Shown: in pieces, positions 1 through 6,501 of the stretch
Position numbering within the stretch: the stretch's first letter is position 1
Layout: each line of letters begins with the position of its first letter
Source: SIG565 sp045613385
Lineage (GTDB): Bacteria; Bacillota; Clostridia; Oscillospirales; Acutalibacteraceae
DNA length: 27,166 nucleotides
Reading direction: 5' to 3'
Assembly (NCBI GenBank): GCA_045613385.1
Contig: JAZLAW010000021.1
Coordinates: 1 to 27,166 of the forward strand
Made by a program: the position numbers and the translations under genes
Notes under the pieces: generated by a model
Database searches by the model: none
Seen by the model: only the letters and a program-made list of their open reading frames with translations
What the model was told of the DNA's origin: nothing

Positions 1-2
1 CA

Positions 3-2348
3 TATATCCTGGCAGATCTTGACTGGAAGGATAGGACGGATAAGGTGGAACTTATGCTCCAGTTGAAGGAAGAAGGATACACAAGACTATACGGCCCGCA
101 GGGAGCAGTAAGGATTGAGGAGGTGATGAGGCTTGCAGAGAGTGGTGAGTATCCCGAAGAAATTTTCCTTTTGGTGGACAGACTCAGGCTTCCGAGCATT
201 GATGAGGACCTCAAGACGCGTCTGCATTCTTCTATCGAGGCGGCATTCGATAAGGGAAACGGTACAATTCACGTCCGCAAGGAGTTCAAGGATGCTGAAC
301 CCGAGATCAGGCAGTTCATAAACAGGTTTGAGGCAGACGGAATGAAGTTCTCAAAGCCTGACGAGTATCTCTTCAGCTCCAACAGCCCTCTCGGTGCTTG
401 TCCAGTGTGCGGTGGTCTGGGAAAGATAATCGGAATCAGCGAGGATCTTGTCGTGCCGGACAAGAGCAAGACCATATACGATGGAGCAATTGCGTGCTGG
501 AGGGGAGAGAAGATGGGTTGGTTCAAGGATCAGCTGGTCAAGAATTCGGTAAAGTACGGGATCCCTATTTTCGAGCCGTATTGCAACCTTAGCAAGGAAG
601 TCAAGGAACTGATTTGGAAAGGGCATCAGGCAGAGACGGAGGAAGAGACCATTGTGGGTCTTGACGAGTTCTTCCGCTGGGTGGAGTCGAACAGATATAA
701 GGTTCAGTACAAGTACATGCTGAACAGATATTCCGGCAAGACTGTCTGCAACGAGTGCGGCGGCAGCAGACTCCGTAAGGAAGCGCTCTATGTCAAGGTG
801 GGAGGCAAGAACATACATGAGTTGTTATGTATGAATGTCTCGTCTATGTTGGATTTTCTGCGTAATGTCGAGCTCACCGACCATGAACATCAGATAGCTG
901 ACGCGGCAATCCAGGAGATCGTTTCGCGTCTGGAATATATTGAAGATGTGGGACTTGGATATCTGACTCTGGATCGAACATCAAATACTCTTTCCGGTGG
1001 AGAAAGCCAGAGAATCAACCTCGTATCGGCTCTCGGAAGCTCGCTCGTGGGTTCGCTGTATATTCTTGATGAGCCAAGTATCGGCCTTCATCAGCGTGAT
1101 AATGAAAAACTTATCGATACGCTTAAAAAACTCAGAGATTTAGGTAATACGCTTATAGTTGTTGAGCACGATGAAGATACTATACGTTCCGCAGATTATG
1201 TGTTAGATATAGGACCGGGCGCCGGAATTCACGGCGGAAACGTTGTATTTTCAGGAACGGTTGATGAACTTAAAAAATGCGAAAAATCGCTAACATCAGA
1301 TTATTTGACAGGTCGCAAAAAAATACCGGTACCGGAGAAAAGAAGAGAAGGCAACGGAAAATTTTTAACAGTTTCGGGAGCTCGGGAAAATAACCTGAAA
1401 AATATCGATGTCAAAATACCTCTGGGCACTTTCACAGGCGTTACCGGTGTATCGGGCTCTGGTAAATCTTCATTAGTTAATGAGATTATTCAGAAATATC
1501 TGTCTCGTGAACTTAATGGTGCAAAGGAATTTCCGGGTAAGTTTGACAGTATTACAGGTCACGAAAATCTGGATAAAGTTATCAATATCGATCAGTCACC
1601 TATAGGCAGAACTCCGCGTTCAAACCCGGCAACCTATACAGGCGTTTTCGGTGATATACGTGAACTTTTTGCACAGACAAAAGATGCCAAAGCACACGGT
1701 TATAATGCCGGAAGATTCTCCTTCAATGTAAAGGGTGGCCGTTGTGAAGCCTGTGAAGGTGATGGCATTATAAAAATAGAAATGCACTTCTTGCCCGATA
1801 TCTATGTTCCTTGCGAAGTTTGCGGCGGAAGCCGTTATAACAGGGAAACTTTAAGTGTCAAGTATAAGGATAAAAGCATTTATGATGTGCTTGAAATGAC
1901 GGTTGAAGAAGGTCTTAACTTCTTTTCTGCAGTACCTAAGATTGCTAAAAAATTACAGACACTTTTTGATGTTGGTCTCGGTTATATAAAAATAGGACAA
2001 CCCGCAACGACCCTTTCGGGCGGTGAAGCACAACGAGTAAAACTTGCGACTGAACTTTCAAAACGAAGCACGGGTAAAACTATTTATATACTTGATGAGC
2101 CGACAACCGGACTTCACTCTTACGATGTGCATATGCTTATAAACGTTTTACAACGTTTGGTAGACGGTGGAAATACCGTTGTTGTTATTGAGCATAATCT
2201 TGATGTCATCAAGACTGCTGACTATATAATTGATTTAGGTCCCGAAGGGGGAGATGGCGGCGGTACTGTGATTTGTGCGGGTACACCTGAACAAATTGCA
2301 AAATGTGATAAATCGTATACAGGTATGTTCCTTAAAAAGCTTATTTAG
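3..2348 (+). CDS. uvrA: UvrA excinuclease ABC ATPase subunit, 5'-truncated and apparently chimeric
   Basis: UvrA is the DNA-damage-recognition ATPase of nucleotide excision repair. The frame is open from the window edge; the GTG at 45 is internal, since about 150 N-terminal residues including the first Walker A are missing relative to the usual ~940 aa. Visible in order: zinc-finger CxxC pairs (CPVC near 400, CNEC near 750), ABC signature LSGGESQRI (~990), Walker B ILDEPSIGLH (~1060-1090), second Walker A GVSGSGKSS (~1450), zinc motifs CEAC and CEVC (~1745-1830), second signature LSGGEAQRV (~2015) and Walker B ILDEPTTGLH (~2090). Up to ~1,070 the codons are GC-rich with Lys almost always AAG, and the protein reads like Bacteroidota UvrA; after that it is AT-rich and clostridial. 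The family call is certain, but the integrity of the gene is doubtful. No terminator hairpin is visible between it and the next gene. Confidence 0.93.
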   Translation, partial: YILADLDWKDRTDKVELMLQLKEEGYTRLYGPQGAVRIEEVMRLAESGEYPEEIFLLVDRLRLPSIDEDLKTRLHSSIEAAFDKGNGTIHVRKEFKDAEPEIRQFINRFEADGMKFSKPDEYLFSSNSPLGACPVCGGLGKIIGISEDLVVPDKSKTIYDGAIACWRGEKMGWFKDQLVKNSVKYGIPIFEPYCNLSKEVKELIWKGHQAETEEETIVGLDEFFRWVESNRYKVQYKYMLNRYSGKTVCNECGGSRLRKEALYVKVGGKNIHELLCMNVSSMLDFLRNVELTDHEHQIADAAIQEIVSRLEYIEDVGLGYLTLDRTSNTLSGGESQRINLVSALGSSLVGSLYILDEPSIGLHQRDNEKLIDTLKKLRDLGNTLIVVEHDEDTIRSADYVLDIGPGAGIHGGNVVFSGTVDELKKCEKSLTSDYLTGRKKIPVPEKRREGNGKFLTVSGARENNLKNIDVKIPLGTFTGVTGVSGSGKSSLVNEIIQKYLSRELNGAKEFPGKFDSITGHENLDKVINIDQSPIGRTPRSNPATYTGVFGDIRELFAQTKDAKAHGYNAGRFSFNVKGGRCEACEGDGIIKIEMHFLPDIYVPCEVCGGSRYNRETLSVKYKDKSIYDVLEMTVEEGLNFFSAVPKIAKKLQTLFDVGLGYIKIGQPATTLSGGEAQRVKLATELSKRSTGKTIYILDEPTTGLHSYDVHMLINVLQRLVDGGNTVVVIEHNLDVIKTADYIIDLGPEGGDGGGTVICAGTPEQIAKCDKSYTGMFLKKLI
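1045..1095. other. Composition and phylogenetic-signal breakpoint inside uvrA
   Basis: Base composition and codon choice change abruptly here. A 60-base sample at 181-240 has 32 G/C (53%), while 1261-1320 has 19 (32%). The switch falls in the very conserved Walker B stretch (LYILDEPSIGLHQRDN), where unrelated uvrA genes share the most sequence, and it keeps the frame. An assembly join between a Bacteroidota and a Clostridia genome is the simplest reading; homologous recombination is the alternative. Confidence 0.75.
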
Positions 2349-2418
2349 AGTTTACACATTATTAACTATTTAATTGATTTTTCGTGATAATATAGTTTTG
2401 TGAAAGGTGGGGGATAAT

Positions 2419-3243
2419 TTGTTCGGCTATATAAAGGCCTATAAACCGGAACTGCGCATAAAAGAATGGGAAATGTATAAAGCCGTTTATTGTTCCCTTT
2501 GCCGACAGCTTGGCAGACAGTATGGTTTATTTACACGTTTTACCTTAAGTTATGATTTCACTTTTTTAGCCCTGTTGGAGATGTCACTTAAGGAAACTTC
2601 GGTATTAACCGAGCGTAAATGTTGTTCCTTTAATCCGCTAAAAAAGTGTAATTACTGTAAAAATGTTGATGATGAACTGACGTTTGCATCAACCGCGGCA
2701 ATAATTTTGTTATATTATAAATTGCTTGATAATATAGATGATGAAAAGGGAATTGGAAAGATAAAATACCTTTTATTGAAACCTATGTTTTCTACCGCGT
2801 TTAAAAAAGCGGAAAGAAAAAATAAAGATTTATCGGAAATCATCAGGAAATATTTTGAAAATCAGAAAGAAGCGGAAATATCATTAGCTAATATAGATGT
2901 TGCGGCCGACCCTACGGCAATTATGCTTGGCGAAGTTTTTAAAATGTGTAGCGAGAATGAGTTTGATAAACGGGCACTTGAACGTTTGGGTTACTGTATG
3001 GGCAGATATATATATATCCTTGATGCAGCTGTAGATTTGCCAAAAGATATTAAAAAAGGTAACTTTAATCCCCTTAAAGAAAAAGAAAACTATAAAAAAT
3101 ATGCTACAGTTCAATTAAATTTATGTATTGAAGAAATGATTAAAGCTTTTGAATTGCTTAATATCTGTAAATTAAAAAACGTTTTAGGAAATATAATATA
3201 CTTAGGATTAGAAGATACAATGAAAAAGGAGTTAGAAATATGA
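2419..3243 (+). CDS. DUF5685 family protein, function unknown
   Basis: The 274 aa product has the N-terminal pattern I associate with DUF5685: FGYIKAYKPEL, then YKAVYCSLCRQLG and LSYDFTFLALL. I chose TTG at 2419 over GTG at 2407 because AAGGTGG (2404-2410) lies about 8 bases upstream of 2419 but overlaps 2407, and relatives begin MFGY. Cysteines cluster in YCSLC and in KCCSFNPLKKCNYC (about residues 86-99), suggesting metal binding or disulfides. Two acidic helices, LLDNIDDE near residue 110 and LDAAVDLPKD near residue 205, resemble the paired Asp motifs of all-helical isoprenoid synthases. No signal peptide or clear membrane segment is seen. It overlaps the J-domain gene by 4 bases and is probably co-transcribed with it. 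Family call is fairly sure; biochemical role is unknown. Confidence 0.78.
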   Translation: MFGYIKAYKPELRIKEWEMYKAVYCSLCRQLGRQYGLFTRFTLSYDFTFLALLEMSLKETSVLTERKCCSFNPLKKCNYCKNVDDELTFASTAAIILLYYKLLDNIDDEKGIGKIKYLLLKPMFSTAFKKAERKNKDLSEIIRKYFENQKEAEISLANIDVAADPTAIMLGEVFKMCSENEFDKRALERLGYCMGRYIYILDAAVDLPKDIKKGNFNPLKEKENYKKYATVQLNLCIEEMIKAFELLNICKLKNVLGNIIYLGLEDTMKKELEI

Positions 3244-3842
3244 TGGACCCGTATGCAGTGTTGGGGGTATCTCCAAATGCAACTGATGATGAAATAAAAA
3301 AGGCGTATAGGGAACTTGCGCGTAAGTATCATCCCGATAATTATGCAGATAATCCGTTGTCTGATTTAGCTGCAGAAAAAATGAAGGAAATTAACGAGGC
3401 TTATGATGAGATAGTTGAACGCCGTAAAGGTGGAAACTCCGGAAAAACATATTCGGGCGGCGCTAACGATTCACAGTTTGCCGATATACGCTCACTCATT
3501 ACCCAGAATAGACTTGAAGAAGCACAGGAACTGCTTGATGGCGTACCGGTATCTGCACGTAATGCGGAGTGGTATTTTCTTAATGGCTCGGTGCTTTATC
3601 GCCGCGGTTGGTTTGAAGGGGCCTATACAAGTTTTGCAAATGCTTGTCGTATGGACCCGGGGAATGCCGAATATCGCGAAGCATTTAATCGTATGCAACG
3701 ACAGAACAGGGGATACGGCAACCCATATTCCACACCTAATAATATGGGCGGTACCTGTTGCACATCTGACCCGTGTACTACGCTTTGTTGTATGGATTGT
3801 TGCTGTGAGATGATGGGCGGAGATTTAATTCCTTGTTGTTAA
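3240..3842 (+). CDS. J-domain (DnaJ-like) protein with TPR-like region and cysteine-rich tail
   Basis: The 200 aa protein starts with a J domain (about residues 4-62) carrying the HPD tripeptide at 31-33 that stimulates DnaK ATPase activity. There is no Gly/Phe-rich region and no DnaJ zinc finger, so it is not the housekeeping DnaJ. Residues ~75-150 look helical and TPR-like (LEEAQELLDG, WYFLNGSVLYRRGWFEGAYTS). The last 29 residues hold ten cysteines in CC, CC and CCC clusters ending LIPCC. The start overlaps the upstream stop as ATGA, with AAGGAG at 3226-3231; an ATG at 3243 would drop one Met. Pairing with DUF5685 suggests a specialised co-chaperone for that protein or for a membrane or metal process. 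Domain call is certain; client unknown. Confidence 0.88.
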   Translation: MMDPYAVLGVSPNATDDEIKKAYRELARKYHPDNYADNPLSDLAAEKMKEINEAYDEIVERRKGGNSGKTYSGGANDSQFADIRSLITQNRLEEAQELLDGVPVSARNAEWYFLNGSVLYRRGWFEGAYTSFANACRMDPGNAEYREAFNRMQRQNRGYGNPYSTPNNMGGTCCTSDPCTTLCCMDCCCEMMGGDLIPCC

Positions 3843-3851
3843 GGTGAATTT

Positions 3852-4376
3852 ATGAAAAATACTTCAAAAATAACCTTCTGTGCGCTTATGTCCGCACTGT
3901 CTGTTGCTTTTATGATGTTGTCGTATTTCCCATATTTTACCTATGCAGTACCCGCTTTATCAGGAATTATGGGACTTATTGTGCTAATTGAAATAGGTGG
4001 CAAATGGCCGTGGTTTACATATATTGTGACATCGGTTTTAGTAATGATTTTTGCAGAAACAGAAGCTAAATTTATGTATATACTGTTGTTTGGTTATTAT
4101 CCTGTTTTAAAGGCATATATTGAGAAACTGAGAAATCGAATAATGCAGTATATAATTAAATTTTTAGTGTTTAATACGGCCGTTGTAAGTGTACTTTTTA
4201 TAACCGTAAAATTACTCGGTATGCCGCTTGATGTTGGCGGATATGGAGCTTTGGGCGTTTCCACATTTATGATACTTGCAAACATAACCTTCTATCTTTA
4301 TGATATAGTTTTAGTAAGGGTAGCGGGGGTGTATATGCAGAAAATTCATAATTCGGTTAAAAAGATGCTAAAATAA
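3852..4376 (+). CDS. Small integral membrane protein, possibly ECF-transporter S-component-like
   Basis: This 174 aa protein is highly hydrophobic with about five or six membrane segments (near residues 8-28, 33-50, 55-72, 75-90, 100-123 and 135-160). The opening ITFCALMSALSVAFMML resembles the first helix of ECF substrate-binding (S) subunits, which often begin with a basic residue then an A-L-x-x-A-L-type pattern. The segment around YPVLKAYIEK is a charged cytoplasmic loop. It begins 9 bases after the J-domain gene (AAGGTG at 3841-3846) and ends just before a strong terminator, so it is the last gene of that set. The S-component assignment rests on architecture only; no substrate can be inferred and no ECF ATPase genes lie nearby. 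Confidence 0.6.
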   Translation: MKNTSKITFCALMSALSVAFMMLSYFPYFTYAVPALSGIMGLIVLIEIGGKWPWFTYIVTSVLVMIFAETEAKFMYILLFGYYPVLKAYIEKLRNRIMQYIIKFLVFNTAVVSVLFITVKLLGMPLDVGGYGALGVSTFMILANITFYLYDIVLVRVAGVYMQKIHNSVKKMLK

Positions 4377-4385
4377 AGGAAAATC

Positions 4386-4415
4386 AAGGGATATGTGCTT
4401 GACATATCCCTTTTT
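4386..4415 (+). terminator. Intrinsic terminator closing the DUF5685/J-protein operon
   Basis: There is a perfect 11 bp stem (4386-4396 with 4402-4412: AAGGGATATGT / ACATATCCCTT), a five-base loop GCTTG, and a run of T to 4415. The loop and the first bases of the 3' arm also form the -35 box of the next operon. Confidence 0.9.
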
Positions 4416-4427
4416 AATATGTATAAT
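4399..4427 (+). promoter_or_regulatory. Perfect SigA promoter for the Re-citrate synthase operon
   Basis: TTGACA at 4399-4404, a 17-base spacer and TATAAT at 4422-4427 match consensus at every position and at optimal spacing. The -35 box lies in the loop and 3' arm of the upstream terminator, so the two signals share DNA. Transcription would begin near 4434, about 45 bases before the GTG start at 4481. Confidence 0.88.
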
Positions 4428-4436
4428 TGTATACAC
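4427..4436. promoter_or_regulatory. Candidate GntR/FCD operator overlapping the -10 box and start site
   Basis: TGTATACA at 4428-4435 is a perfect 8-base palindrome, extended to TTGTATACAC at 4427-4436. GntR proteins of the FadR/FCD group commonly bind short palindromes of the type TNGTNNNACNA. The position across the end of the -10 box and the transcription start would allow repression. The second gene of the operon encodes such a regulator. Inferred; no binding data. Confidence 0.5.
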
Positions 4437-4480
4437 AAATACGCAGATTTTTGAATTCGTGAATTTTTAGGAGTGATACC

Positions 4481-5860
4481 GTGCTTGAAATTTCAAAAAA
4501 ATCAAATCTATTAGAACAAAAATCATATAAATATAGTCTACAGGATATTGCGGAACCTAATTTGTATCGCGATATTTATAACTATTCGGAAATACCTAAG
4601 GTGCCGTTCAACCATCGCCGCGTACCAATGGATATGCCCGAAGAAATATGGATTACCGATACTTCGCTCCGCGATGGTCAACAGTCTGTTGAGCCATATT
4701 CCGTAGAGCAGATAATTAAGATTTATAAGTTGCTTTCAAAACTTGGAGGTCCGTATGGAATCATCCGCCAGAGTGAATTCTTCGTTTACAGCAAGAAGGA
4801 TAGGGAAGCTATTGAAAAGTGTATGGATTTGGGGCTTAAATTCCCTGAAATTACAACCTGGATTCGAGCAAGTAAGGAAGACTTTAAACTTGTAAAAGAT
4901 TTAGGAATCAGAGAAACAGGTATTTTGGTTTCTTGCAGTGACTATCACATTTTCAAAAAACTCGGTAAAACTCGTAAACAGGCTATGGAAGGTTATCTTT
5001 CTACCGTTGCCGACGCATTTGAAGCAGGTGTTATGCCGAGATGTCACCTTGAAGATATTACACGCGCAGATTTTTACGGTTTTGTAGTACCGTTTGTAAA
5101 TGAACTTATGGAAATGTCGAGACAGGCGGGTATACCTGTAAAAATCCGTGCTTGTGATACAATGGGTTACGGTGTACCATATTCCGAAGTTGCCTTGCCG
5201 CGTAGCGTACCGGGAATTATTTATGGTTTGCAGCACTATTCCGATGTGCCGAGTGATATGTTAGAGTGGCACGGCCATAACGATTTTTATAAAGCGGTTT
5301 CAAACGCTTCAACTGCCTGGCTGTATGGCGCTTCGGCAGTAAACTGCTCACTGCTTGGTATAGGGGAACGCACTGGTAACGTACCGCTTGAAGCGATGGT
5401 GTTTGAATATGCATCACTTCGTGGCTCGTTCGATGGTATGGACCCGACTGTTATTACCGAGATTGCCGATTTCTTCAAAAATGAAATAGGCTATAAAATT
5501 CCGCCTATGACACCGTTTGTGGGTAAAAACTTCAATGTCACCAAGGCGGGTATCCACGCAGATGGTTTGCTTAAGGACCAGGAAATCTATAATATTTTTG
5601 ATACCGAAAAGTTCTTGAACCGTCCCGCTGCTGTTATGGTAAGTAAAACAAGCGGACTTGCAGGTATTGCTTACTGGATTAATCAGAATTACGGATTGTC
5701 AGGCGATAACGCAGTGGGCAAACGTGATGAACTTGTAATAAAACTCAAAGAATGTATCGATGCTGAATATGAAAGCGGCAGACAGACTTCGCTTACCACT
5801 GAAGAACTCGAAAAGAAAATCGATGAATTATCAGGTGGTAAGTTCAGGGGGGCAAAATAA
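4481..5860 (+). CDS. Re-type citrate synthase (2-isopropylmalate/homocitrate synthase family)
   Basis: The enzyme condenses oxaloacetate and acetyl-CoA to citrate with Re-face stereochemistry; it is related to isopropylmalate and homocitrate synthases, not to ordinary GltA. In the 459 aa protein, LRDGQQ is at residues 63-68, ACDTMGYG near 224-231, the metal-binding HGHND at 264-268, GERTGN at 295-300 and AGIHADG near 352-358, all family hallmarks. The ~50-residue N-terminal extension before the TIM barrel and the ~460 aa length fit the Re-citrate synthase known from Clostridium kluyveri. GTG start with AGGAG at 4469-4473. Aconitase and IDH genes downstream argue strongly for citrate rather than homocitrate or isopropylmalate. 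The regulator gene begins right after the stop. Confidence 0.88.
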   Translation: MLEISKKSNLLEQKSYKYSLQDIAEPNLYRDIYNYSEIPKVPFNHRRVPMDMPEEIWITDTSLRDGQQSVEPYSVEQIIKIYKLLSKLGGPYGIIRQSEFFVYSKKDREAIEKCMDLGLKFPEITTWIRASKEDFKLVKDLGIRETGILVSCSDYHIFKKLGKTRKQAMEGYLSTVADAFEAGVMPRCHLEDITRADFYGFVVPFVNELMEMSRQAGIPVKIRACDTMGYGVPYSEVALPRSVPGIIYGLQHYSDVPSDMLEWHGHNDFYKAVSNASTAWLYGASAVNCSLLGIGERTGNVPLEAMVFEYASLRGSFDGMDPTVITEIADFFKNEIGYKIPPMTPFVGKNFNVTKAGIHADGLLKDQEIYNIFDTEKFLNRPAAVMVSKTSGLAGIAYWINQNYGLSGDNAVGKRDELVIKLKECIDAEYESGRQTSLTTEELEKKIDELSGGKFRGAK

Positions 5861-6499
5861 ATGTTTAATCATAAAACACAGTCACTTGCTGACCAGATTT
5901 TTGAAAAACTGGAAGCAGATATTTTAATAGGTAAATATCCATTTGGTACGGTGCTGACCGAAACTGCTATTTCCGAAGAATTAGGCGTTAGCCGTACACC
6001 TGTGCGCGAAGCGTTACACCGCTTGGAACAGGAGAATCTGATAAAAGATTCAAGCAAAGGTATGACTGTTCTTGGTATCACAGAAGATGATTTAAAGGTT
6101 ATTTATGAAATTCGACTTTTGCTTGAAGGTATTGCGGTACAAAAGTTTATTGAAAATCAGACAGAAGAATCTTTAGGCAAACTAAAGGAAATTCTTGATT
6201 TTCAGGAATTTTATGGCGGAAAGCACGATAGCGAACGCGTTATATATAAAGACAGCGAGTTCCACGAGAGCATTTATAAAAACTGTGGCAGTCCTATTCT
6301 TTGTCAGACGCTTTTGCCGCTGCATAAGAAAATAGTTAAATTCCGCAAGGCATCTATTGAGCATACGGGACGTACCGAAAAATCTATCAATGAACATAAG
6401 GCACTTTATAATGCCATTGCGGCACGTGATACCGCACTTGCGACAGAACTTATACACGAGCATATTTTAAATGCTAAAAAGAGCATTATGGGGGCATAA
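5861..6499 (+). CDS. GntR-family regulator with FCD ligand domain
   Basis: The 212 aa protein has an N-terminal winged helix-turn-helix (about residues 8-72; recognition region ELGVSRTPVREALHRLEQ) and a C-terminal all-helical FCD domain from ~77. Candidate metal ligands are D131 and H135 in DSEFHESI, H179 in NEHKAL and H201 in HEHI; several FCD regulators bind a carboxylic acid through such a metal site. The ATG follows the previous stop with no gap, with a G-rich ribosome site near 5846-5851. It sits between citrate synthase and aconitase, so it is likely to sense citrate or a related acid and to control its own operon through the palindrome at 4427-4436. The family is certain; ligand and direction of control are inferred. 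Confidence 0.9.
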   Translation: MFNHKTQSLADQIFEKLEADILIGKYPFGTVLTETAISEELGVSRTPVREALHRLEQENLIKDSSKGMTVLGITEDDLKVIYEIRLLLEGIAVQKFIENQTEESLGKLKEILDFQEFYGGKHDSERVIYKDSEFHESIYKNCGSPILCQTLLPLHKKIVKFRKASIEHTGRTEKSINEHKALYNAIAARDTALATELIHEHILNAKKSIMGA

Positions 6500-6501
6500 A
6501 A

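Noticed and set aside
4443..4470. TGAATT-CG-TGAATT direct repeat in the Re-citrate synthase leader
   Set aside because: Short and AT-rich; expected by chance in this composition, with no sign of a second regulator.
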